A stretch of 64,000 bases of DNA, taken from Candidatus Vicinibacter proximus. Its GTDB lineage: Bacteria; Bacteroidota; Bacteroidia; Chitinophagales; Saprospiraceae. The translations under genes were made by a program, and so were the position numbers. The notes beneath the pieces are model-generated. The model was not told where the DNA came from. It searched no databases and saw only the letters and a program-made list of their open reading frames with translations. Each line of letters opens with the position of its first letter. Positions within the stretch are counted from its first letter, which is position 1. The stretch covers positions 1,240,001 to 1,304,000 of the forward strand of contig JADJOE010000003.1 of assembly GCA_016713905.1 (NCBI GenBank), written 5' to 3'. Of the stretch, positions 1 through 9,104 are shown in pieces.

Positions 1-1849
1 CTCTAAAACCTAAAGTTGCCATTCCGAAAACACCAACCAATCTTCTTTTTGTACGAGCGGTTGCGGTAACCGGCTGCGTTGTTGTATTGGATAAATTGTA
101 GTATCCAGGAATAGATAGATTTGTAATTTCCGTTGAAAAACTCTTAAAAGTGGTTTCATTTGCATTTTGACCAACCAATAAATCCAAATCAAAGTCTTCT
201 GACAAATCCAACTTATAAGCCAATGTAAAGTCAGAATTTATTTGTCTATTAGTGATTGTAGCTTCCGCTACTTTTCCAACAACATCATTTGCCGGATCAT
301 TAGGTGCACCTGCAGTAATTTTAGATACGTTTCCATATTCAAAAATTGAACCGTTGGCAAAATCACCTCCAACATTCCATTTTGCTTTCAATCCTTTCAC
401 CAATTCATATTCTAGGCCAATATTTCCAATGGTTTTATTCTCATTGTAATTGTTACCAGTTTCATTAAGTATGAAATAAGGATTCTGTGCATAAAGGGTA
501 TGGAAGTTATCCACATTGTAGAATTTGTTCTTGTAATCTGCGTAATCAACAATGGAATGATCTCTAGGCACCTGAATAATTTCTTGCCAGATTACCTTTC
601 CTGCTCCAGCGTCGTCACCTTGACCAGTAGCCACAGCATCTAAATCTTTAACACTAAATATAACCCCTGTATTGACAGTAAGCTTGCCAAATGAGGTTCC
701 TCCATTAAATGAAAGTGAATTCCTTACCAATTTATCGCCATCCAATGGTACCACTCCATCATTGTTCAAATAAGTATAGCCAAGTCTGAAATGTGAATTT
801 CCATTAGAACCACTGATTCCAATTGAATGGGAGGTTTCGCGACCTAATTCAAAGAAATCTTTTAAGTTGTCATCCAAAACTTTAAAAGGTTTTAGCAATT
901 GTGAGTTATCCACAACATTTCCCCACAATCTGTCAACTCCGTCAGCCCGAGGTCCCCAGGAACCATTTTCTTCATAAGCGAACAAACCGCTCCATCCTTG
1001 CCCATAAGAATTCTGTAAATGTGGAACTCTTAGAACTTGGGAGACTCCAATATTTCCAGTGTATTCAACGCCTAATTTATCCTTAGTCCTTTTTCCCGAT
1101 TTTGTAGTAATCAGGATCACCCCAGCAGCTCCCCTGCTACCGTATAAAGCTGTCGCGGCACTACCACGCAAAACAGTTGCAGTTTCTACATCCGCAACAT
1201 TTAAATCAGAGAACTGGTTACCATAATCTGCAGAACGATTAAAATCATCATTAGGATTATTTAAATTAGTAATACCATTTATTGTTCTATTGTTAACCGG
1301 GACTCCATCAATTACAAACAATGGTTCTGTTCTACCTGTAACTGATGCAAATCCTCGGATATTTATAGAAGATGAAGCCCCAGGAGAACCAGAATTTGTT
1401 TGAATTGACAAACCAGGGACCCTCGAGGATAAAGCGTCCAACACATTAGCATTCCTTGTTTGACCTAAAACAGAATTATCTACCTCTGAAGCAGCATATC
1501 CCAAGGTTTTTTTCTCCCTTGAAATCCCCAAAGCGGTTACTATTGTCTCGTTAAGTAGCACCCCTTCAGCTAAAGAGACATCAACCATATTGCTTGCCCC
1601 CAAGGCAATTTCCTGAGAAACATACCCGGTATAGGTAAATACCAAAGTTGTAACACCTTCAGGAACACTTAAGGCATAAGCCCCGTTTTCGTTTGTTATC
1701 GTACCAATGTTGGTGCCTTTAGCCACAACATTTGCTCCAATAACGGCAACACCTTCTTTGTCAGTAACTGTTCCTTTCACCAAGCGTTGTGCTGACACAA
1801 TACTCATGGACATCAGGAAAAATACTGACATGAACAAAAGTTTCTTCAT
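1..1849 (-). CDS. SusC/RagA-family TonB-dependent outer-membrane receptor (5' part; runs off left edge)
   Basis: The reverse strand stays open from ATG at 1849 to the window edge, giving the first 616 residues of a protein that should be near 1000. It starts with a signal peptide (MKKLLFMSVFFLMSMSIVSAQ), then a carboxypeptidase-D-like regulatory domain (about residues 22-100, VKGTVTDKEG...FTYTGY), then a TonB plug domain (about 110-240) with the family motifs NIRGF and LRGSAATALYGSRGAAGVI, then the start of the beta-barrel. SusC-like receptors import oligosaccharides or peptides together with a SusD lipoprotein; the partner would lie beyond the left edge. Substrate cannot be told from the sequence. 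A -7 box lies 42 nt upstream. The assignment to the SusC/RagA family is firm; the C-terminal barrel is not visible here. Confidence 0.93.
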   Translation of the reverse strand, partial: MKKLLFMSVFFLMSMSIVSAQRLVKGTVTDKEGVAVIGANVVAKGTNIGTITNENGAYALSVPEGVTTLVFTYTGYVSQEIALGASNMVDVSLAEGVLLNETIVTALGISREKKTLGYAASEVDNSVLGQTRNANVLDALSSRVPGLSIQTNSGSPGASSSINIRGFASVTGRTEPLFVIDGVPVNNRTINGITNLNNPNDDFNRSADYGNQFSDLNVADVETATVLRGSAATALYGSRGAAGVILITTKSGKRTKDKLGVEYTGNIGVSQVLRVPHLQNSYGQGWSGLFAYEENGSWGPRADGVDRLWGNVVDNSQLLKPFKVLDDNLKDFFELGRETSHSIGISGSNGNSHFRLGYTYLNNDGVVPLDGDKLVRNSLSFNGGTSFGKLTVNTGVIFSVKDLDAVATGQGDDAGAGKVIWQEIIQVPRDHSIVDYADYKNKFYNVDNFHTLYAQNPYFILNETGNNYNENKTIGNIGLEYELVKGLKAKWNVGGDFANGSIFEYGNVSKITAGAPNDPANDVVGKVAEATITNRQINSDFTLAYKLDLSEDFDLDLLVGQNANETTFKSFSTEITNLSIPGYYNLSNTTTQPVTATARTKRRLVGVFGMATLGFR

Positions 1850-1891
1850 GTTAAGTAGATTTTATAAAATGGGTTAAAAATGATTAACTCG

Positions 1892-1899
1892 CAAATTTA
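1892..1899 (-). promoter_or_regulatory. -7 promoter box of the susC gene
   Basis: On the reverse strand the bases read TAAATTTG, a perfect match to the Bacteroidota -7 consensus TAnnTTTG. It predicts a leader of roughly 38 nt. I see no clear -33 TTTG at the usual spacing. Confidence 0.5.
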
Positions 1900-2002
1900 T
1901 ATGCTTCTTTGAATTAAAAAAGGAAATTATTAACTTTATTTTAAGCCAAGATTAACATAAAATAAATATATATATAATTCAATATATGTATAGTACATGT
2001 TT

Positions 2003-2719
2003 TTAATTAGATAAGCGTAAAAGGTACATTTGAACGACATTTTGAAGACCAAAGTATAAGGCATCACAAACTAGAGCATGGCCGATAGAGACCTCCATTA
2101 ATCCTTCTACATGGTCTTTGTAAAATTTCAAATTTTCAAGATTAAGGTCATGACCGGCATTAAGACCAAGACCAAATTTTAAAGCCTCTAAACCTGTTTG
2201 GATATGTGGGGTAACAGCAGCTATTGGGTTTTTTACAAATTGTTTAGAATATAAACCTGTGTATAATTCTATCCTATCGGCACCTGTTTGGGCAGCATAA
2301 GTAACCAATTCTGGTTCTGGATTAAGAAACAAGGATACTCTAATCCCTTCATTTTTAAATTTATGGACGATTGACTTTAGAAATTCCAAATTACTGCGAG
2401 TATCCCATCCAGTATTTGAAGTAAGAGCTTCCGGCGGATCAGGAACGAGGGTAACCTGGTCAGGTTTGCAATCCAGAACCTCCCTTACAAAATATTCTGA
2501 AGGATATCCTTCAATGTTAAATTCAGTGGTAACAATATCTTTTAATAAAGGCAAATCTGAAAAACGAATATGTCTTTCATCAGGTCTGGGATGAACAGTA
2601 ATGCCTTGGGCTCCAAAACGCTCCAGGTCTTTGGCAACCTGACATAAATCAGGTAAATTCGCCCCTCTTGAATTTCTTATTAAAGCAATTTTATTGATAT
2701 TTACGCTTAACCTGGTCAT
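2003..2719 (-). CDS. pdxJ: Pyridoxine 5'-phosphate synthase PdxJ
   Basis: PdxJ condenses 3-amino-2-oxopropyl phosphate with 1-deoxy-D-xylulose 5-phosphate to make pyridoxine 5'-phosphate in the cytoplasm, the last step of DXP-dependent vitamin B6 synthesis. The 238-residue product has the family start (TRLSVNINKIALIRNSRG), the GITVHPRPDERHIR motif at about 40-53 and the glycine-rich end (GLGLNAGHDLN), and has the usual family length. The reading frame is open ten codons further upstream, but family homology begins at MTRLSV, so ATG 2719 is chosen. That start lies only 5 bp from the start of the divergent CPBP gene, so its promoter must sit inside that gene; a 7/8 match to the -7 box (TATTTTTA) lies there. 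Confidence 0.95.
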   Translation of the reverse strand: MTRLSVNINKIALIRNSRGANLPDLCQVAKDLERFGAQGITVHPRPDERHIRFSDLPLLKDIVTTEFNIEGYPSEYFVREVLDCKPDQVTLVPDPPEALTSNTGWDTRSNLEFLKSIVHKFKNEGIRVSLFLNPEPELVTYAAQTGADRIELYTGLYSKQFVKNPIAAVTPHIQTGLEALKFGLGLNAGHDLNLENLKFYKDHVEGLMEVSIGHALVCDALYFGLQNVVQMYLLRLSN

Positions 2720-2724
2720 AAAAC

Positions 2725-3612
2725 ATGGATTCTTTGCATAAAAATACATTTAAAAATCTTCTTGGGCTTTTGGCTTTGGTTTTCTTTGGGTTCCTTTTGT
2801 TTCAAATCATTTTACTTGTAATTGAAGTGATGAAAGGTCAATCATTGGAAACCTTGACTAAAAACCCCCAAAATATTGTAGATCATTACCAGGGAAAACA
2901 GTTATTAACGCTGCAAATGTTAAGTCATATATTTGCATTAATTATTCCAGCTGCAATGTTAAGTCTTTGGAGGAAAGATGTATCTTCCGGCTTATGCCCT
3001 TCCAATCCCACTATTTCCAGTTTATGGCTAAGCCTGTTCTTTTTCTTTGCCTGCATCCCCTTAGTTTGGTTAACTGCTCATATCAACCACCTCATTCCTT
3101 TACCGGAATGGATGAGTCAAACCGAAGACAGATTAGGCGATTTAATTAAAAAGATGTTAACCATGAATTCCCTAGCAGACCTTACCGTTGCAATTATAGT
3201 CGTAGGGCTGATCCCTGCTATAGGGGAAGAATGGATCTTTAGAGGAATTATCCAAACACAGCTTAGTAGAATTTTGCCAAATGCATGGATACACATCTTA
3301 TTGAGTGCATTTATTTTTTCTGCCATCCACCTACAATTTGAAGGATTTTTACCAAGATTTCTGCTGGGATGTATATTAGGATTTGTCTATCGAATTACCG
3401 GTCACTTACTATATCCCATGTTCTTACACTTCGTCTTTAATACCAGTCAGGTTATTACTGTTTTTGTTGTTGGGCCGGAGGCAATTGACCAATTTGAAAA
3501 ACCATCTGGTTCAGAAGATATGATTTGGGTTTATGGAGCAATCTCTGCTGTTCTCACGTCTTTGATTGCGTACCGGATGACAAAGTCACAAAAACTTAAC
3601 CCTCATGCTTAA
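2725..3612 (+). CDS. CPBP-family intramembrane metalloprotease
   Basis: This 295-residue protein has several hydrophobic segments (first at about residues 13-33) and the three CPBP/Abi signatures: the paired glutamates EExxxR at residues 168-173 (GEEWIFRG), the second motif with a histidine (SAIHLQFEGF) and a late HxxxN (HFVFN). Members include Rce1-like CAAX proteases and bacterial self-immunity or regulatory proteases; the substrate here is unknown. The gene overlaps cdsA by 8 bp, so it is translated with the phospholipid genes. Its start codon nearly abuts that of divergent pdxJ. Confidence 0.88.
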   Translation: MDSLHKNTFKNLLGLLALVFFGFLLFQIILLVIEVMKGQSLETLTKNPQNIVDHYQGKQLLTLQMLSHIFALIIPAAMLSLWRKDVSSGLCPSNPTISSLWLSLFFFFACIPLVWLTAHINHLIPLPEWMSQTEDRLGDLIKKMLTMNSLADLTVAIIVVGLIPAIGEEWIFRGIIQTQLSRILPNAWIHILLSAFIFSAIHLQFEGFLPRFLLGCILGFVYRITGHLLYPMFLHFVFNTSQVITVFVVGPEAIDQFEKPSGSEDMIWVYGAISAVLTSLIAYRMTKSQKLNPHA

Positions 3613-4426
3613 GCGAAGTATCACAGGACTAATCCTTGGAGTTGTGGTGATATCCACTATTCTATTTAACTTCTGGAGTGCATCAATATTGCTGTTGATC
3701 ATTCTCCTTTTTAGTATTGGAGAATGGAATCGGCACTTTAATAATAGTTCCAATTTTGCTAAAACATTCTTAATGATTTTATCCATATCCACATTTGTTG
3801 GAATGGCCTTTCTAGTGAGTTTCTTTCCGGATTTCAGACACTTTGCCTTTTGGATTTCTGGAATTTCTGTTTTTTATATTTTTCTGGTTTTGTTTTTGGT
3901 TTTTTGGAAAAAAGAAAATGCTATTTTATGTGCGACCCCAACCAATGGATTTATTTATATTGTTTTGCCTTTAATTGCTGTAGTTCTATTTCTTAGCAAG
4001 GATTATTATCTATCTCGGTATTGGATTCTTGGTTTTATAATCATGAACTGGAGTAACGACACTTTTGCATATTTCACAGGTAAGGCCATAGGAAAAACAC
4101 CCTTAGCGCCTTCCATTTCACCAAAGAAAACATGGGAAGGTTCTGCTGGAGGATTGATTGGATGCATCCTGGCTGCTTTCTTATGCAATTTCTTCATGAT
4201 TCATTCAGGTTTTGAATTTTGGAAAATCTGCTTAATCGGAATTTTGATTTGTATAAGTGGATCGTTTGGAGACTTATATGAATCCTCACTTAAGCGAGCC
4301 GTAGACATTAAAGACAGCGGAGCAATCCTTCCGGGGCACGGGGGGTTTTTAGATCGATTCGACAGTTTCTTTTTCATCATTCCAACTGGTATATTTCTTG
4401 TAGGTTTGCTTACTCATTTAAAATAA
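3605..4426 (+). CDS. cdsA: Phosphatidate cytidylyltransferase (CDP-diglyceride synthase)
   Basis: CdsA makes CDP-diacylglycerol from phosphatidic acid and CTP at the inner membrane, the branch point for all glycerophospholipids. The 273-residue polytopic protein ends with the diagnostic CDP-diglyceride synthase signature at about residues 227-253: SSLKRAVDIKDSG, then PGHGGFLDRFD with the catalytic aspartates and lysine. Length fits the family. It overlaps the CPBP gene by 8 bp and is followed 5 bp later by psd, so the three form one operon. Confidence 0.96.
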   Translation: MLKRSITGLILGVVVISTILFNFWSASILLLIILLFSIGEWNRHFNNSSNFAKTFLMILSISTFVGMAFLVSFFPDFRHFAFWISGISVFYIFLVLFLVFWKKENAILCATPTNGFIYIVLPLIAVVLFLSKDYYLSRYWILGFIIMNWSNDTFAYFTGKAIGKTPLAPSISPKKTWEGSAGGLIGCILAAFLCNFFMIHSGFEFWKICLIGILICISGSFGDLYESSLKRAVDIKDSGAILPGHGGFLDRFDSFFFIIPTGIFLVGLLTHLK

Positions 4427-4431
4427 ATATC

Positions 4432-5088
4432 ATGTACATTCATAAGGAGGGATTTAATTGGATTATTGGCACACTCATTTTTTATATTGTATTAATCTTT
4501 TGCCTCAATTATTTTTCCAGTATTTTATTGTGGCCGTTAGCCATCTTATTTGGGATTTTATTTTTACTGATTGTTAATTTCTTTAGAAACCCTGAACGAA
4601 TTATTAAGGTAAAAAACAATGCACTTGTATATGCTCCCGCAGACGGGAAAGTAGTTGTTATTGAAGATACTTTTGAAGGAGAATATTTTAAAGATCAACG
4701 AAAACAGATTTCTGTTTTTATGAATCCTCTGAATGTTCATGTCAATCGCTATCCTATTGGAGGTGTTGTAACTTATTCAAAATATCACAAAGGAAAATAT
4801 CTTGTGGCCTGGCATCCTAAGTCCTCTACCGAAAATGAAAGAACTACTGTAGTTATTAAGCGAGAAGACGGGACTGAAATTCTAATGAGACAGATTGCAG
4901 GAGCCCTGGCAAAAAGAATTTGCAACTATGCTAAAGAAGGAGATCAGGCAGAACAGGGAGGAGATATGGGATTTATAAAATTTGGATCGCGAGTTGATTT
5001 ATACTTACCTCTGAATTCTAAAATCCTAGTTGACATAAACCAAAAAGTAGAAGGGAACTTGGATATTCTTGCAGAAATTATTGGGTAA
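4432..5088 (+). CDS. psd: Phosphatidylserine decarboxylase proenzyme, short form
   Basis: Psd turns phosphatidylserine into phosphatidylethanolamine. The 218-residue protein belongs to the short (archaetidylserine-type) class: one N-terminal hydrophobic region (about 10-50), then the catalytic beta domain. The self-cleavage site that creates the pyruvoyl group is Gly185-Ser186 (IKFGSRVDLYLP), near the C-terminus as expected. It lies 5 bp after cdsA. The phosphatidylserine synthase gene is not in the window. The downstream 540 bp have no clear terminator for this operon. Confidence 0.94.
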   Translation: MYIHKEGFNWIIGTLIFYIVLIFCLNYFSSILLWPLAILFGILFLLIVNFFRNPERIIKVKNNALVYAPADGKVVVIEDTFEGEYFKDQRKQISVFMNPLNVHVNRYPIGGVVTYSKYHKGKYLVAWHPKSSTENERTTVVIKREDGTEILMRQIAGALAKRICNYAKEGDQAEQGGDMGFIKFGSRVDLYLPLNSKILVDINQKVEGNLDILAEIIG

Positions 5089-5758
5089 TCACCATTATTT
5101 GAGTGTTTTAGAATGACGAGTTAACCATTATTATTAAGGTCTTTTGAATTCTCAGCAGCCTGCACGACAAAAAAATCTTCTTGGTTTAAAATTGCATTTT
5201 AAATGATTATTATTGCTGTACTTGCTGTTAAACAAGATTTAATATAGGGGTATTTGATCCCTATTGTATATCACGCAAATATTAAGAAAATTAAATACAC
5301 TCTTTCTTGTACATTTATAGATAATGGTGTATTAGATTTTGTCTTAAAAATAAATCCTGATTTATAATACAACGCTGATCTTTTAAAAAGTAGATTTAAG
5401 TATAGCTTAAGACCTATGAGTCAATATTTAGATATAGAGAATTTAATATTTGAAAATTAACCATCTATAAATATTAAACTCTCCCTTGGTGCGTAGTTAA
5501 AAAAATGCAATGTAGCTTCCGATTACAAATTAATTATTCTTAAAAAAAGTATACACATCCTTAAAACTACACATAAAATTCAATGACTAGTACTGTGTAT
5601 AATTACCATCTCATTTCCCACACAATAAAAATAAATAAGCCGCTTTACGCGGCTCATTTATCTAACATTAATCAGAATAAAACGGGTTATAATAAAACAG
5701 GGATTAATTCTTTAACTTCTATATTTTTTTTAGTGTAACTACTTTGCCTCTAAAAAAA
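5089..5758. other. AT-rich intergenic region, no gene seen
   Basis: A 670-bp gap between the end of psd and the convergent end of the dockerin-type gene. All frames are broken by frequent stops and no tRNA or known RNA fold was recognised. The only clear element is the hairpin at 5631-5661. Confidence 0.6.
5631..5661 (-). terminator. Rho-independent terminator of the dockerin/T9SS gene
   Basis: A 6-bp GC-rich stem AGCCGC/GCGGCT with loop TTTAC is extended by an AT stem (ATAAAT/ATTTAT). Read on the reverse strand it is followed by a T-rich tail (TTTTTATT). It lies about 100 bp after the stop codon of the gene ending at 5759. It could also serve psd read-through from the other side. Confidence 0.7.
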
Positions 5759-8239
5759 TTAATTTTGAACAAGTATTTTTTTAGTAATTGGCCCAAGTAA
5801 TGTTTCAGTTTTAATTAAATACAAACCATTTGCCAACCCTGTCAAATCAATCAACTCATGCTTAGGGTCAATTGCAGATTTTTTGAACATTTCCTTTCCA
5901 TCCATACTAATTACGCTGTAAGAAATCATGCCATTTTTTCCATTGAGATGCAATATAAGATGGTCAGAAGCGGGATTTGGAAATACCAGTAACTGGGCTG
6001 GATCCAATACAACTTCTTTATTTTTTCTTTTGTCAATTTTAAGAACCAGGGTTTTATCCTCTAATTGCTTCAAATTTCCTTCTTCATCCTGAATGATAAT
6101 TTCCTGGAAGTAGAAAGGCACTTCAATAATTCCATCATCATCACGGAAGGGATCAATATTGTCTTCCACAATAAAAACAAGAACTTCCGTCCCACCATGC
6201 CCACTGACTTTTTTACCATTTGCCCTAACAAATCCACTTTCAAGCCTGCCATCAAAAGGCTTTTTAAACATATTGAGCGTGTTACAGGAAGAAGCAAACC
6301 ATCCATCATTGTAAAAGTCAACATATAAAGATGATTCGTTCACCACATCTTTATTGTAGTTTAACACATAGGAATAACCTGCTAAGTTTATTGCGGGATT
6401 GGCATCTTCACCCAATTGAACTTCAATCATCATCCAATCTCCAGAATCTACCTGACCAGAAAGATTTTCTAATAGAAAAGGAAAATCTCCCTTAGAAAAA
6501 ACCTCTTTGGATATTAAAGAGTGGGTCTTATGATAAGAATTTGAAATAGCTAAGGTGTCTGAGGCAGTCACCTTACCGTCACCATTGGTATCGGCATTTT
6601 TTATATCTATTGATCTTCCAACCAACTCTTTACCCCAATTACTTCCACTATAAGACCTGAATGTTGAACCCTGATATGATCTAACAGGTCCTGATTGGCC
6701 CAATTCATAACCAATGTGCAGCAAATCTTTCATGTCCACACAACCACTTTGATCAACATCACCTGGCCATACACAGTCGCCAACACATTGCTTTGGACAA
6801 TTCTTTGCTTCATAATAAACATCAACATCAAAATCCGCAGTCACACAACGGTTTGTGCCATTAATGCAATATTCAATTGTAAAATTATCAGGTGAAACGT
6901 CATTTAGTTTTGGGTAGTAGATCAGGCTATTGTACCCAATTACCTGACTTTGACACCCATTGTTGTAACTCACATTGATGGTATCCCACCCAGGATAAAA
7001 TTTTACAGAATCGGAACTGGAAGAAAAATTATACGCATTTACAGGTACCTGATAATTAAGTAAAATTGGGGTGTTTCTTGGGGTGGCAATTTGATACGTA
7101 TTTAAAGTCTGAGGTTCATAATCGCCAATGAAAATTCTTACCTCGGCAGTTTCACAGTTTTGTGGACAAACTTTGTAAGTAAAGGTTTGAACTCCTTTGT
7201 AATCTGTTTCGGGAACATATTTAAAGTTCCCAATATTGTCTAATTTGGTTAATGTTCCTCTGGCAGGGTCCTTATCTTTTAATACTGAGAATTTAGAGAC
7301 AATGCTTTGCACATCATTGGCCGCAACATTAAATGTTATTTCTTTATTTACAGGGGTATATACTATATCCGGGACCAATATACTGTTTGGTTCCGCCATC
7401 GGATAAACACGCATAAAAACTTTACGACTCAATGTACCATTAACAAGGTTAAAGGTATCTTTACCATTAAAATTATTGAAAGGTTTGTAAATGAACGAAG
7501 CTCCATCAATTTTAACGGAACCATTTTTTGGATTTTGATTTAAGCTAAAGCCCTCTTTTGGCAAAGATTTTTGAACTGACTGATCTTCAGGAGTACCCAA
7601 TAAAAGAGTATCCGTATTAGGCAGCTGGTTGGTGTCAATTACTGAGATATAAATGGTATTACTTTCACACAACCCAAAAGTATCGCACACTTTATGAACA
7701 ATAGTGGCCGGGCCAATGTAGTCAGCTATTGGCGTAAACCTTATTACAGAATCATTAAGTTGACTGTAGGAAGATAAAAATTTGGTACTCGAAATACCTG
7801 AGATAAGAATTCTATTGGCTCCAGGAATGCTTGTAGAATCATTCCCCATAGGTTGAATGTCTACATTGGTTTGATTTTTATAGACAGTATAGAAATCAGA
7901 TATTACTTCGAGATAAGAGTTTACATAACAATAAATGTAGGACTTCCACAATTTCTTGGCACCTTGACCGGGACCGTCAGAGTATTCAATAACCACTGTA
8001 TCATTTCCAACAAAATTGAGTTCCGGATCATAAAAAACCTCATAGGAACTCCCATTCTTTATCAAGCTTAATTGACCGTGAGAAGAAGAATCCAGTACAG
8101 AAGGGAAATAACACCAGGAAATAATTTCAGAATGGTCGGAATTTTTTAGTTCTTTGATATGTTTGTAAACACCTTGACCAAAAAGATTAACCCCTGCCAT
8201 GAGGAACAGAAAAAATACAATAGGCAAGGCTTTTGGCAT
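5759..8239 (-). CDS. Large secreted protein with cadherin/Ig-like and dockerin-like domains and a T9SS type A tail
   Basis: The 826-residue product starts with a signal peptide (MPKALPIVFFLFLMAGVNLFGQ). Residues about 30-480 are repeated beta-rich modules with cadherin-like phrases (TPIADYIGPATIVHKVCD, PETDYKGVQTFTYKVCPQ), often with cysteine pairs. Two calcium-loop motifs follow, GDVDQSGCVDMKDLL (about 490-505) and DTNGDGKVTASD (about 548-560), resembling the duplicated loop of type I dockerins. The end (about 750-826, VFPNPASDHLILHL...LANGLYLIKT) is a T9SS type A sorting domain, so the protein should be exported and anchored or released at the cell surface. Function is unknown; adhesion or a surface-complex role is inference. 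It stands alone with its own promoter and terminator. Confidence 0.85.
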   Translation of the reverse strand: MPKALPIVFFLFLMAGVNLFGQGVYKHIKELKNSDHSEIISWCYFPSVLDSSSHGQLSLIKNGSSYEVFYDPELNFVGNDTVVIEYSDGPGQGAKKLWKSYIYCYVNSYLEVISDFYTVYKNQTNVDIQPMGNDSTSIPGANRILISGISSTKFLSSYSQLNDSVIRFTPIADYIGPATIVHKVCDTFGLCESNTIYISVIDTNQLPNTDTLLLGTPEDQSVQKSLPKEGFSLNQNPKNGSVKIDGASFIYKPFNNFNGKDTFNLVNGTLSRKVFMRVYPMAEPNSILVPDIVYTPVNKEITFNVAANDVQSIVSKFSVLKDKDPARGTLTKLDNIGNFKYVPETDYKGVQTFTYKVCPQNCETAEVRIFIGDYEPQTLNTYQIATPRNTPILLNYQVPVNAYNFSSSSDSVKFYPGWDTINVSYNNGCQSQVIGYNSLIYYPKLNDVSPDNFTIEYCINGTNRCVTADFDVDVYYEAKNCPKQCVGDCVWPGDVDQSGCVDMKDLLHIGYELGQSGPVRSYQGSTFRSYSGSNWGKELVGRSIDIKNADTNGDGKVTASDTLAISNSYHKTHSLISKEVFSKGDFPFLLENLSGQVDSGDWMMIEVQLGEDANPAINLAGYSYVLNYNKDVVNESSLYVDFYNDGWFASSCNTLNMFKKPFDGRLESGFVRANGKKVSGHGGTEVLVFIVEDNIDPFRDDDGIIEVPFYFQEIIIQDEEGNLKQLEDKTLVLKIDKRKNKEVVLDPAQLLVFPNPASDHLILHLNGKNGMISYSVISMDGKEMFKKSAIDPKHELIDLTGLANGLYLIKTETLLGPITKKILVQN

Positions 8240-8257
8240 GAACTACTTGTTTGACTG

Positions 8258-8288
8258 CAAATTTAACGCAAGATTTCATATTTCCAAA
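8258..8288 (-). promoter_or_regulatory. Promoter of the dockerin/T9SS gene with both -33 and -7 elements
   Basis: On the reverse strand the sequence reads TTTG (8288-8285), a 19-nt spacer, then TAAATTTG (8265-8258). This is a textbook Bacteroidota primary-sigma promoter, 18 nt before the start codon. Confidence 0.8.
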
Positions 8289-9083
8289 TATTATATTCAT
8301 ATTTTTTTATTTAATATAACAATAATTTTCAATATATTAGATTATATTTTGATATACAAATAATTAAATATTATATATATTCATAATGTATAAAATAGAA
8401 AATCTGCCAATTATAATCCGTCAAAACACAAAAGAACCAAAAAACTCGTCAACATTTTAAATTTATTTCTTTAAAAAATTGCTAATCAATAATTAAAATA
8501 TTAAACTAAAGTATTTTTTATATTTAATTGTATTTTAGTAATTTAAATATTTATAAATATATAATGCGTAAATTACTAAGATAACAATATGAAAATAAAC
8601 CCAGACACAGCAAATACTTTAACTTGTATATGCTTAATATTCTGATAAATAGTTTAAAATGTTGATCTTCTTTAAATTAGCAGAATTTGGCTAAAACTAT
8701 CAATATTGTAGTCTTAGGTTAAAATAACAATGCTGGCGTCCATATTTCCTCATCAAATCAATCCTGTTCATAAGCAACTATTACATTCGACATGGCTATG
8801 ACCCAATTCAATCTTATAGCTTATATTTTGTGTAATTAATTAAAATTTTGATGAGTCCAATAGGTTGAACCTAATTAGTTTGATGGGGTTTCTAAGTTGA
8901 GGCTTGCCTTTGGCAGAAATTCAAAATGTGAATTCCGAATTAGCTTAAAATTTTGCATTTTAGTCTATAAGTCAGGGCATGGCTATCCCTGGATTGTAGT
9001 TTAGACAGTGTTTAATTTTTGTAATGTGAAGAGTTATATGCCAGAAAAGTATGGGCTGCAATCATTAACTGTTATTTTTTCTC

Positions 9084-9091
9084 TAAATTTG
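9084..9091 (+). promoter_or_regulatory. -7 promoter box of the 487-residue protein gene
   Basis: TAAATTTG matches TAnnTTTG exactly. Only 13 nt separate it from ATG 9105, which predicts a leader of about 9 nt. No -33 element is obvious. Confidence 0.55.
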
Positions 9092-9104
9092 TCTTCTCCT
9101 CATC

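Larger units (their letters stand above)
8240..9104. other. Long AT-rich intergenic region between divergent genes
   Basis: Apart from the promoters at its two ends I see no gene in these 865 bp. The left half (8290-8580) is extremely AT-rich. The right half is less so and contains short dyads, TAGGTTGAACCTA at 8861-8873 and CAGGG...CCCTG near 8973-8991, but no coding frame or RNA family that I recognise. Confidence 0.55.

Noticed and set aside
5140..5460. Possible decayed coding sequence after psd
   Set aside because: Short phrases can be translated but stops interrupt all frames within 20 codons and no homology is recognisable by eye.
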